DNA from: Chara braunii
Lineage: Eukaryota > Streptophyta > Charophyceae > Charales > Characeae
Direction of reading: 5' to 3'
NCBI GenBank assembly: GCA_003427395.1
Contig: BFEA01000471.1
Coordinates: forward strand, 937,518 to 964,125
DNA length: 26,608 nt
A program made the position numbers and the translations under genes. Positions 9,113 through 17,900 of this stretch are shown piece by piece. The notes beneath the pieces are model-generated. The model was not told the origin of the DNA, ran no database searches, and saw only the letters and a program-made list of their open reading frames with translations. Numbering within the stretch: the stretch's first letter is position 1; every line of letters begins with the position of its first letter.

Positions 9113-9471
9113 CAAAAGAGTCAATGAATCGAACGTATCTCATTCAACTCCCCCTGGGTTCTCATCCACTGCAAGGTCGAGTGATCAGAATAGATCTAAA
9201 AGTGTCTTCCCAACAAGAAGCGTTTCCATTGTTTGCGAGCACACACAAGGGCACACAGTTCTTTCTCATAGGTAAAAGCCTGCATTTTTTGTGCTTTGAT
9301 CTTCTTACTCATGAATTCCACAGGTTTGAGACCAGACCCATCATCTTGCTGAAGAACAGCCCCTACACCATACTGACTTGCATATGTGTTCAACACAAAT
9401 GGCAAAGTAGGGTAAGGTAGTTTATGCACATGTGCTTGAGTCAATCCTTTCTTCAGTCTGGAGAAAGCCAA
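9108..9471 (-). pseudogene. pol: Element 2: RNase H N-terminal part, interrupted by element 1
   Basis: The minus strand reads AFSRLKKGLTQAHVHKL, LNTYASQYGVGAVLQQ, SKKIKAQKMQAFTYEKELCA and LLGRHF, then a TAG, then IYSDHSTLQWMRTQ and, one frame over, FIDSFDF. This is the gypsy RNase H up to its last helix, where the sequence meets the LTR of element 1. The usual first catalytic Asp (TDAS) is Tyr. The remaining RNase H residues continue at 541 downward after the 8.6-kb insertion. Confidence 0.85.
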
Positions 9472-9702
9472 CCAGCATGTGGGTGTCCATCCTTAGCCAA
9501 CAGGTTAGTCAAGCAGTGGCCACGACAGAGAAGTTTCTATTGAACTTCCTATAATAAGAGGCCAGACCCATGAATCACAGTGTGTGGCTGTGGTCAATCC
9601 ATAACAGCAGCCACCTCGGAGGCAACTGGGAGAGGCGAACTGCAGAAATCACAAGACCCAAATACAAAACAGAAAAAGCACCAAAAGATGATCTTTCTGT
9701 AT
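9472..9702 (-). pseudogene. pol: Element 2: RT thumb and connection, heavily decayed
   Basis: No long frame survives, but family pieces appear in shifting frames on the minus strand: LYLGLVISA (usual LYLGHVISA), D*PQPHTV (usual DWPQP), MGLASYYRKFNRNFSVVA and LTNLLAKDG. They occur in the right order between RT and RNase H, so this stretch is decayed pol and not an unrelated insertion. Confidence 0.7.
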
Positions 9703-10515
9703 TTATTTTATAGTTGTTTTGTCTATGAATCTGAAGAACTTCTTGAGATGATCAGCATGGTCATCAACATTTTTGTTAAACACCAAGGTCTCATCCGGAT
9801 AGACCATAACAAAACAATCAAGGAATGATCTAAAAATTTTGTTCATTTCAGTCTGAAAGGTTCCAGATGCATTGCACAATCCAAAGTGTCTGACTAGGAA
9901 CTCATAGGTGTCATGGCGGGTTTTGAAGCTTGTCTTATGCACATCCTCCTCAGCCATTTCGGTCTGCTGATACTCAGACCGATTTTGCTGAAGACTTTGC
10001 AATCTTGCACCATCCAACAAATCATTGGTCCTAAGCAAGGGCTCCGAGGTATTCCTAGTGATCTTATTCAGGCCTCCGTAATCACTGCGGATCTTGAGTT
10101 CACCATTCCCCTTTGGAACAAAGAGGACTGAAGCCCCATGCTCAGGTGAGCTAGGCCTGATCCATCCCTTCTCAGTCATATTCTCTAATTGCTTTCTTAA
10201 CTCATCCAACTCAGCAGGAGACATCCTGTAGACTCTACCCTTAGGAGGAGATGAGTCAAGGAGGATCTCAATGTGGTGTTTGGTTTGACTATGGACAAGT
10301 CCAGCAGGCTCCTGAGCTAGGTCAGGATAATCATCAATCACATTCTGGATGATAGGGTCACACTGAGGGGTGAATGCATTTCTTTGAGTCACGTATGCCA
10401 GACATAGATTCTCATGGTCGGTATGTTTAGAAAAGTTATAGAATTCTCTTGCCTTCAAGCAATAACAACTTCCAATTTTCAACTGAAGACTAGGCTCAAC
10501 CCTTCCAATTTTCAA
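9703..10515 (-). pseudogene. pol: Element 2: reverse transcriptase
   Basis: A 270-codon frame survives. It has HIEILLDSSPPKGRVYRMSP, AELDELRKQLENMTEKGWI, VLFVPKGNGELKIRSDYGGL (usual RMCIDYRGL), TYEFLVRHFGLCNASGTFQ (motif B, Pro to His) and CFVMVYPDETLVFN, where YPDE replaces the catalytic YLDD/YVDD. The motif A region (usual FSKIDLKSGY) is garbled. At least one catalytic Asp of motif C is lost, so the enzyme is dead even though the frame is open. The frame upstream leads into the protease remnant. Confidence 0.88.
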
Positions 10516-10538
10516 CTTCCAAGCTCACCCCTTCCAAT

Positions 10539-11043
10539 TTACAACTGAAGACTGCGCTCAACCAAGTCAATGCAAGGATTAGTCGCCCTCAACAACTTGA
10601 CGCTCAAAACCATGTCAAAGAGTAAGTGTGGAAAGACACAGAAGTTCCGACCGTGTTTGACTTCCTCTTCGACATCAAAGGTGACTGGCACACCTTTGAG
10701 GACCTGTTTGACTGTGACAGACTGGGAATTACCCACTTGTATCCCACATGAAGTTTTTGAACACCATTTCGGGAGATAAAGTTCCTTATGGCACCACAGT
10801 CCAACAAAGCTTTTGACCTGGTTTTGTTAATAAGAGGCTTAGCATAATCAGATCTGATTTTAATTTCCTCTCCTTCAGTTGAACGTAAAGAGTGCAGAGT
10901 TGATCATACTCTTCCTTAGATAAGGGCTCATCCAAAGAGCCAGTTGCAGTCCTTCCAATATCAGGCTCAACAACCGATTCACCTTTGGAACCAGGTGATT
11001 CTAATTCAGCAGGGGTGGCTGCTACCACTGCGGGCCTGCTCAA
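10539..11043 (-). pseudogene. pol: Element 2: protease remnant
   Basis: The active-site region reads MLDCGAIRNFISRNG (around 10,807), where retropepsins have D-S/T-G; the middle residue is Cys here. The rest continues in a neighbouring frame as VTVKQVLKGVPVTFDVEEEV and LLFDMVLSVKLL, matching the (F/M)D(V/M)(I/V)LG signature with Gly changed to Ser. An acidic linker (SKEEYDQLCTLYVQLKERKL) lies between the zinc knuckle and the protease. Frame changes near 10,800 and 10,730 show decay. Confidence 0.75.
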
Positions 11044-11072
11044 TTTTTTGAACTATTGTTGTTGTTGTTGCA

Positions 11073-11400
11073 TCAGGAGGGACAATCCTTGACAAAATGT
11101 TTGCCTTCACATCTGAGGCAAACTCCATTATCCTTCCTTTTTTGCCATATCCCCTTAGCAATTCCCAAATCGCTATAGGGGAAAGAGGCAAGATCCATGG
11201 GAGTTGTTGGACACTTGGCAACTTTGGGCAGATTCTGGCTATGCAGAGCGCTGGGGCACTTGCCTGACCCCTTAGGATTCGAGAACTTCAAGGGCTGGAA
11301 CTAACATTGGCCTCTTGCAAGGCTTGAAGTGTTTGACCCAAAATCAAGGCAGCCTGATCTGATGGCGCTCCTTCATCTACACCAACACACATAATAGATC
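11073..11400 (-). pseudogene. gag: Element 2: gag C-terminus with zinc knuckle
   Basis: The minus strand shows LILGQTLQALQEANV, then after a frame change KFSNPKGSGKCPSA and a zinc knuckle CLRCEGKHFVKDC. The knuckle is CX2CX3HX4C, one residue short of the normal CX2CX4HX4C. Only ~450 bp separate it from the primer site, so most of gag (coiled coil and capsid) has been deleted. Confidence 0.7.
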
Positions 11401-11536
11401 CTCCCTAGTCCAAGTCTGCCGAGTCAACAATATTTCTCCCCTCGCGTACTACCTTCTACCACCTCTCACCAGCTACGTTCGCTGAAGCAAGCGGACTACA
11501 CGCCCGTACTCCAACCGTCGCTCGCACACACAGAAA

Positions 11537-11548
11537 GCTCCAATACCA
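11537..11548 (-). promoter_or_regulatory. Primer binding site of element 2, tRNA-iMet-like
   Basis: The minus strand reads TGGTATTGGAGC two bases inside a CATTGCA LTR end. It differs from the element 1 site (TGGTATCGGAGC) at one base, and from the standard plant iMet site (TGGTATCAGAGC) at two adjacent bases. The geometry is the same as in element 1. Confidence 0.75.
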
Positions 11549-11550
11549 AC

Positions 11551-11870
11551 TGCAATGTACCTGATTGAACTTCCATCCACAAGCAATTCAAATGTCCCCA
11601 TACACGCGTGTAACTGACACATAGACTCGAAGGAGGCACTTTCATACAAAATCGGAGAGAGATATGGAGCGAAAGCTCAACACACAAGACCGAATTGAAT
11701 TGAATTTTTCTTTCCCCCATCCTTAATTTCTTTCAACAACCTGAAATAATCACCCACGAAAGTTCAACAAAATAATTGGGAGTCTTCTTCTTCCTCCTCG
11801 CCAACTCATAACCTTGGCTATCGTTGTCGTAACAGCCAACACCCAACACCCAACACCATCACTACGGAGC
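11551..11870 (-). repeat. 5' LTR of element 2 (left end sure, right end estimated)
   Basis: TGCAATGTACC starts at 11551, next to the primer site, just as TGCAATGAACC starts the element 1 LTR. The other LTR would lie left of base 1, so the right end cannot be set by comparison. A repeated CAACACCCA run at 11,837-11,858 followed by CATCA gives a possible sense start TGATGGTGTTGGG; a CTCA near 11,936 is an alternative. Confidence 0.45.
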
Positions 11871-11949
11871 AATATCTGAACCAGTGACGTTTGATACGAA
11901 GCAACACCTAGAAGTGCAACACTAGTGTTCCCTCATGAAGGAGATGAGC

Positions 11950-12320
11950 TACCAACAACTCGAAGAAAGGAGAAGGGATGGACGATGAAGGCAAAGCGAG
12001 GGGGATGGTATAGCAGGTGAGGCGCGGGGAAAGGAGGTGGAAAGAAAAGGAGGGAAGAGACGGGAGAGAGGAGTCGGGCTACAAGAGGAGATGCAACCCC
12101 CCATATTCTAGAAGGAGATTCACTCTCATTTTGCACATTTGTTGAGTGATGGAGCAGGGTGGATTGTCAGGGTTACTCGTCGTTGTTGGCGCGATGGTCC
12201 TCGTTCCTTATCACGGTCTAGCCCGTTCCCTTACTCGTGCTTAGGTTCCGCCCTCTTCCATGGCAGCGCATGTTTCTCCTCGTCATGGCTGCACTTGCCA
12301 TGACAACACGATCATCCCCC
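11950..12320. other. Purine-rich stretch with a fold-back-repeat fragment, no gene
   Basis: The plus strand at 11,950-12,080 is mostly A and G, so ORFs on the other strand are composition artefacts. At 12,109-12,150 a segment (AGGAGATTCACTCTCATTTT and following) resembles one arm of the fold-back repeat at 22,522-22,571. Nothing else is recognised. Confidence 0.4.
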
Positions 12321-12325
12321 TTGTA

Positions 12326-12469
12326 GTTCATAATTAAACTCGTTGCTTCTCTAAGAGTTGCAAGTGTTCTTGTTGACTCCTTGTTATATCGTTCATCGTT
12401 CATAATTAAACTCATTGCTTCTCTAAGAGTTGCAAGTGTTCTTGTTGACTCCTTGTTATATCGTTCATC
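12326..12469. repeat. 72-bp tandem duplication
   Basis: Two adjacent 72-bp units (12,326-12,397 and 12,398-12,469), each running from GTTCATAATTAAACTC to TATATCGTTCATC. By eye they differ at one base (CTCG versus CTCA). No coding role is visible. Confidence 0.95.
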
Positions 12470-14280
12470 TCCTCGTGGTCACGAGTCAAGTCTTGTCTCG
12501 TAATCGTGGTCGTGAGTAGAGCACCTCTGTTGAGTTCGTGACTAGATTGCTTTCCGCGCTAGGATAGAATTGCGCTCATAATTGACTGTTATCTCTGCCC
12601 GAATCCGGACAGAACTTCGATCGGAACGCGTTTTGCAAGAGTGATAGGAAGAGAAATTGAGAGGTAGGATGAAAATAAAGGTGAATGCAGAAGAGAGTTG
12701 GAAGGGAGAGGCGAGAAGGAGGGCGGGGTGAATGTCGACTTACCTCGTGACAACTCGCGTTCCTCGTAAGCTACGATGATGCATCTTGCCATGCTCTAGT
12801 GAACGATTGTGAGTAGTGTGGCGAGCCTTGTGATCGTGGCCATAATTACAACCAGCTGCACCATTGATTGTCGCGCTCTCTTCGTATTCTCCCTCCTCGA
12901 ATGATCCCCTCTCATCCACGCTCGTTCAAAGTCGAGTCCAAATACGGCGCCTTGATTCCTTTTTTCTTTCTTTTTATTTTTGCACCTTTTTTTTCTTATT
13001 TTGTTTTTATCTTTATTAGTAAACAAAGCTAACACCAAATGAGAGAGGGGTCACCCTAAAGGGAGTCTTCATACTTCTTCTCAAAGTTGTAATCGGAACG
13101 AGCGCCTTCGTGTCTAGCGTGTATGTTGATCCGTGGTTATCATTGCCCTCGATAGGGTTGTATAGGGTTGTAATTACAATTGAGTCACTCGGAGTGATAT
13201 CGCGTTCGTTCGCTGATTCATTGAACTGTGTGAATCTGACCAAGACCTTGGCCAGATGCATTCAAGGACGAGATAAGGATGACGAGATGAGGACGTGCAG
13301 TCTCATAGCATGATGGGGAACCAGTCTGTTGTCGAGACGATGAAACTTGAGGGAACTGTTTCGTAGTGTTTCGGTTGTCATCCTCCTCTCTGTCTTTCCT
13401 CATTGTAGTTGAGTTTACTTTCTTGCTTCCAACTCAGATGTGTTGTGCTACGTTGTATGAACCTAAACCAGCACTCTCGCCAGGTGCATTGGACAAGAAA
13501 GGAAAAGAAGGGGTGAAGCAAAGAGAAGGTGCCGTTTAGAGGGGGAGGTGAGAACCGCCCAATTTGAGTTTTGGAGTTAGTTTGGACAAGGGGGCGGTAG
13601 GTTGAACAAGCGAGGAGGATTTGACAGTAGAGAAACGAAAGAGTAAGGAGAGGAAACAAGAGGGGTTTGAGAGGAGGTGGAGAGGAGAAGGGGAGTTGGC
13701 TGTATTTGGACATAAGGTGTGCCACGCACGTGGAGGGTGCAACAGCGAAGTAATAAAAATTGATGTATCTATCCATGCTCTAGCGAAAGATTCGTTCGCA
13801 CTTTCCACCGATGGTGAGGACCGGAGTGGGGCCCGAAGCCGAAGCCATTGCTACTCGATATTACAATTGCTGCTGCTCACTTTCATGCTGGTGCTCATCG
13901 AGATGGCAGTCGTGTTGCTGTAAGGCTGCACCTGCTTTTGTTGTTCCTCGTGATGGTCCTCCTCGGCTTGGAGATCATGTTCACCACCAGCCTCAATTTC
14001 GCTTTCGGCACCTGTTTTGCATCTGTGTAAGCCTTTTGAGGCGAATTCGGTCATGCGATCAGGTATAGTGCAGAAGCTATAGGATGATGTTGAGGTTCCA
14101 GCCATAACACTTGAGGCTGAAGAGTTTGAAAGGGGGAAGTAAGCATGCATAAAGAAGACTTAGTTGGCTATATGAACCACTTGGATGACTAGAGTGTGGT
14201 TGTCTTTCATTCTGATGCAGGTAGTTTAGCTGCATGGCTGATATCTCCTTGTTTAGTTTAGTTTACCTGAATGACTAGGT
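12470..14280. other. Unassigned DNA with repeat fragments
   Basis: No protein family is recognised on either strand. A related motif of about 35 bp lies at 12,775-12,813 and 13,761-13,795 (ATG(C/T)ATCTnnCCATGCTCTAG and following); it is shared with the fold-back repeats near 22,200 and 22,650. A-rich/T-rich (12,955-13,020) and purine-rich (13,490-13,700) stretches explain most ORFs. The Cys- and His-rich ORFs at 13,811-14,150 are overlapping frames of a low-complexity GCT/CTC stretch. Confidence 0.4.
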
Positions 14281-14354
14281 TTGCGGAACCCTTCTAATTT
14301 AAACCACCAGTACATGCCAACCATCGGCCTCGGGCTCCTTCGGATGCCGCCTAT

Positions 14355-14408
14355 CGTCGATTTATTTTATCGACGGCGAGAGAGCCTCCAAAATTTTAGG
14401 AGAGGCTC
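14355..14408. repeat. Two adjacent hairpins
   Basis: CGTCGAT (14,355-14,361) pairs with ATCGACG (14,369-14,375) across a 7-base loop, and flanking CGCC/GGCG could extend the stem past a bulge. Directly after, GAGCCTC (14,382-14,388) pairs with GAGGCTC (14,402-14,408). The function is unknown; they could be part of a transcribed repeat or a transposon end. Confidence 0.6.
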
Positions 14409-14763
14409 AATTGGACTCTCAACTTGGTTGGGTGCTTTAAGGATAGATGTTGAGGGACGTATTTTGTTCATACTATTCTAATTGAATGAATGACCTGTGC
14501 TATCGTTCCCTCTCTAGGATGAAGGCTAGACCACTACATTCTTCTCTTACTATACATTATGAAGTTGTGCATGAGCTAAGACTTGCATCTAAATTGAGAA
14601 ACAAGGCAAAAAGGGAACTACTTTTACAGCAAACTACACCCCCCCCTTTTATTGCAGGTCCTAAAACTACATAAAAAGTTTAAGCTATATTTGAGTTGAA
14701 GTGAAAAATTAAAGGGGGGTACTTTCATTATGATTCCCGTCCGGGATTATTGGGAAGAAGAAA

Positions 14764-14811
14764 TATATATCGTCAAACAGAGCTGCCCGGTAAATCGTAG
14801 GCAGAGAGGGA
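14764..14811. repeat. Dispersed block, copy 1 (CGTCAAACAGAGCTGCCCGG)
   Basis: This ~48-bp block is about 90% identical by eye to 23,358-23,405. In both places an AT-rich TATATA stretch and, further right, a (T)TTAAACCAC(C/A)AGTAC motif follow, so the shared unit may be a few hundred bp with diverged middle parts. Confidence 0.75.
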
Positions 14812-15392
14812 GATGTACATATGTATGTATATATGTAAGGGAAAAGTAATGACAGAGTGGTCAAGGGAAAATATGAATGTGGGCTAGTCTAAAATTATCA
14901 TCTGGAGGGAGGTATGAAATGATTGGAGCTTATTATTTGGAAAGTGAATTGTTTGAGGTAGATGGTTCAACCCTTCCCATGTCCCCCTTTTCTGTTAAAC
15001 CACAAGTACACCGCCCAGGCAAACAAAAATATTGAAAACGGCTCATCCAGAAAATTGCGGAGGTTGGGGGCAGGGATGGAGGCCAAAAAATAAAAAGGAA
15101 AGATAAATAAGAAGAAACGAAGAACTATGAATCCACCGACGAGGGGTAGACCCTCACGTAGGTGGGAATTACACCCGTGCTTTGAGCAATGTACCTGGCC
15201 AGTATGTGAGGACCATGTTACATGCCCAGTTGGGCGATGTACATAATAAACCGAGGATCCGCGATGTGATAAAAAGGACTGAATGGACAATGCAGTGCAA
15301 GTGAAATCTCAACAAGCATTGTACATTCTGATACATACAAAAACTGTGCTTTACAACGCAGTGGAAGACTAAGATACAAGTCCTGACCTGAC

Positions 15393-15524
15393 CGGGATTG
15401 ACCTCTATTACGTAGTGTAAGACAGCGCAGTAGAATGCTAGAATACCAATGACTAGCCCAATCAATGTTGCAACGCAGACCAAACATACATCATCCTCAT
15501 CACAAGGTGTGAAGGGACCTGGCG
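15393..15524 (-). CDS. Possible exon of an unknown membrane protein
   Basis: On the minus strand a 132-nt segment is bounded by a good acceptor (CCTTCTTCCTGTGTATAG) and a GT donor (CCCG/GTCAGG; an alternative lies 5 nt downstream). It is open and reads GPFTPCDEDDVCLVCVA followed by a hydrophobic stretch (TLIGLVIGILAFYCAVL) and HYVIEVNP, that is, an acidic Cys-containing head plus one likely membrane segment. No family is recognised. A further hydrophobic ORF lies downstream at 14,967-15,130 (PAPNLRNFLDEPFSIFLFAW), but it lacks a clean acceptor. This could equally be chance in repeat DNA. Confidence 0.22.
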
Positions 15525-15639
15525 CTATACACAGGAAGAAGGCTCCAGGCCCAAATCATGCACAAACGAAGAGGAGGGGAACAGACGAAGAAGAGGGGGA
15601 GAGATGGGAATGTCGTCAACACCAGGTCTTTGTTATAAG

Positions 15640-16500
15640 TCCCAAATAATCCCCCGTCAAAATTTCTGAAGCCCAAATGTCGAGTCTAAATCCAAATGTC
15701 ACCAAGCTCTCTCTTTCTCTCGTAGTCTGTTGATGCAGTGAAGTCAGGTAGCGAGAGGGTGAGAGGGAGATGGTGGACTGAGAAGAGGAAGAAGAACTCT
15801 CTCTCTCTCTCATATGCCAGGTACTAACCTGTGAAGATGGCGCTGTGCTGCAGGTACCTCGAAGGCGAAGCAGGAGCTATGGCGCTGCAGGTAAGTATCC
15901 CTGGCCTCCGCCCAATCTTTCTCTCTCTAGTACTACTCTAGCTCCTATGGCGCCAGCGCTGAAGACTGCTGCTAACGCTACTAGCACCCAGCGCTGAAGA
16001 CTACTGCTAGCGCTACAACTACTCCTACAGCGCTCCTCCAGAGTGCTGCTGCCGAATCCTGAAGACTACCTCCTGCCTCCTGAACTGCACGTGAAGTGCC
16101 GGGGAAGTACCTAGGAACTGCCTCCCGGCCTGCAGGGCGGGCCAGTCCTATATAGTGCTGACCCGTCCAGGAGGCTGCTCTTGCCAATGCCGAAACGTGC
16201 CAGACCCTGGCGTTGCAGCTCAACCAGGGGTTGTCTTGAAAACAGGCCCGAAATGGCCTGCCCTAAAACCCTGGTTTGTTGCCTGAGTTTCAGGGCGGGT
16301 CGAACTGATGAGGGCCTGAAAATGGCCCTCAGTTTCAGGCTGAAAACACTCAGGGTCGGAAAGGCCCTGATTTAGCCTGAAACGACACAGGGTCTGTAGG
16401 CCCTTGTTTTCAGGCTTTCAGGCTGAAACGACACGGGGCCTGTAGGCCCTTGTTTTCAGGCTTTTGACCTGAAAACGTCACGGGTCTGAAAGGGGCCTGT
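15640..16500 (-). repeat. Diverged LTR related to element 1 (solo or partial)
   Basis: Several landmarks of the element 1 LTR recur in the same order and strand: GAAG(T)CAGGTAGC near 15,739 (GAAGACCAGGTAGC near 636), CAGGTAAGTATCCC near 15,888 (near 755), a GCGC/AGCGCT-rich part, and GGCCAGTCCTATATAG near 16,140 (GGCCAGTCCTTTTGTAG near 1131). In sense this last block gives a TATA box, CTATATAGGACTGGCC. No iMet-like primer site is seen at the left end, so it may be a solo LTR, a 3' LTR, or a different family sharing promoter modules. The boundaries are approximate. Confidence 0.42.
16255..16500. repeat. GCCTGAAA/TTTCAGGC minisatellite with 46-bp period
   Basis: Two near-identical 46-bp units lie at about 16,375-16,420 and 16,421-16,466 (CTGAAACGACAC(A/G)GGG(T/C)CTGTAGGC and so on). 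Degenerate units flank them back to about 16,255 and forward to 16,500. Units contain TTTCAGGC and GCCTGAAA in both orientations, so single strands could fold. It sits in the presumed U3 end of the LTR-like block, where enhancer-like tandem repeats are common. Confidence 0.85.
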
Positions 16501-16612
16501 GCAGCCTGTTGCAGGCGCAGCATGTACCAACCATGAGACATGTTGTTTTCATTTTTGCTTTTTGTTGTGAGGTCCTTGTAGCGCCCCTCCAGTCAGGCAG
16601 GGCGGATTCAAC

Positions 16613-16634
16613 GCGAGGCAGCTAACTGCCTCGC
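16613..16634. repeat. Perfect 9-bp stem hairpin
   Basis: GCGAGGCAG, a CTAA loop, then CTGCCTCGC. No U-run follows, and the role is unknown. Confidence 0.75.
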
Positions 16635-17640
16635 TTCATTCAGTTCCAGACAAGTACTGTAGCATCCTGTATCGGACCGCAATCACAGCATAAGTGCGAG
16701 GCACAAGGCCTCGATAAGCCCTCCCGGGCCCCTATTTGCAACAGGTCAGCCGCCCTAAGTTAAGGCAGGCTCGACAGACGACAAGAGACCTATTTTGGAC
16801 TACTTCGCAACTGCGGTAAAATTCCGGCAGTCGCGCAGCGCCAGTTGGTTGAAGGAGCCCAGATCCTGGCCTCCTTTATCAAATGTACCTCAGTCAGGCC
16901 CTGGGTGAGATACGCAGCATGGACTCAACTCAGACTGTGGGCAGTTGGGCACTGGTAACTGTCGGTGGCCTGGGTCTGATTCGTTTGGACTGAGGCTCAG
17001 CCTCCCTGGGCCTACTGGAAGCTTCTGGGCCGGGGCCCAGTACCGCAGCACAGCACGCATCAGCAGGCCACTTCGATATAGAGAAGGGCCTGCCCACGCA
17101 TTGGACATTCGGGCACTGGCTGCATGCTGCGCAAGCGCTGCTGCGCTAACGCCTGCCAGGCTCACGCGCTCATGGGCGAGCTGGAAGGAGCAGGCAGCCA
17201 TAGCCGACCTGCACTGCTGTATGCTGGATGGGGCACATGGTGGTCCTTGGGTGCAAGTGGCATCTGTGAGTTGGGGAACGAGGTTGTGAGCGATACGAGA
17301 GACATACCTGGTGCTTGAGGCGTGCGGCATTGGCCGAGATCTGCTCGTACTTGGGAAGCTGTTGACGTCGTCAGCGGCATTGTAGTCTAGGCTAGATAGG
17401 ATCTGCGATTCGTAGTCTGGGCGCCGAGTGCCAGATAGGATATCAACATTGGTTCTTCGTTGATGATGATGAGACTATTCCAGCATTGTCAATTATGAGC
17501 TTTTGGTGTGCTCTTATTTGGTGAAACTCGTGATGCAATTCTGCTATTGGTTCGAGGTCACAACTATCTGGTCTCATGTGTATGATGTTGTTTGATTTAT
17601 GAAATTCACTATTGCTCATCTTCCTTGCATAAGGGGTGCC
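16635..17640. other. GC-rich DNA without recognised gene
   Basis: Both strands carry overlapping ORFs of 114-146 codons (16,890-17,330). None shows a domain, consistent hydrophobicity or a convincing start, and GC-rich sequence favours long chance ORFs. I see no splice structure or known element. Confidence 0.4.
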
Positions 17641-17886
17641 TTTTTTCTTATTTTTTTTCTACCTGCTGTTTGTGGATAGACGCCCTCACTAAGGGCACAG
17701 TCACAGTAGCACATCATTGAATGTATCTGATGGTTATCACGGCGTCAGGGAAGTTTTTTTTTTTTCTTCTTCTTTTTTTTTTTTTTTTTTGGTTGTTCTT
17801 AGATGCGACGACCCTGGCTCTGTAAAACTCGGTGCGCAGTGAAATTCAGTGTTGGGAAAAACAGGCTCGGATGTACTAGTGGTTTA
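17641..17886 (+). repeat. T-rich dispersed repeat, copy 1
   Basis: It matches 26,281-26,602 in order: a block CTCA(C/T)T(A/G)AGGGCAC and following to ATCACGGCG; a poly-T/TTC stretch; then AAAACTCGGTGCGCAGTGAAA, CAGGCTCGG and GTACTAGTGGTTTAAA. The left half is looser and the right half is well conserved. The right end leads directly into the tandem array. The AGTGGTTTAAA end resembles the D-arm/A-box part of a tRNA, so a tRNA-derived SINE is one explanation. Confidence 0.75.
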
Positions 17887-17900
17887 AAATGATTTGGCTG

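Noticed and set aside
9580-9828. 82-codon plus ORF with acidic C-terminus
   Set aside because: Antisense to the decayed RT thumb of element 2, whose pieces are visible on the minus strand.
13811-14150. Cys-rich plus ORFs and Glu/His-rich minus ORF
   Set aside because: Overlapping frames of GCT/CTC-rich low-complexity DNA; no recognisable fold or start context.
15605-15640. TGGTGTTGACGAC on the minus strand as a primer site for the LTR-like block
   Set aside because: It does not match the iMet-type site used by the other two elements and does not adjoin a clear TG...CA end.
16890-17330. 146-codon minus ORF and 114-codon plus ORF over the same GC-rich DNA
   Set aside because: No domain, no codon or hydrophobic pattern, and both strands open at once; GC-rich composition explains them.
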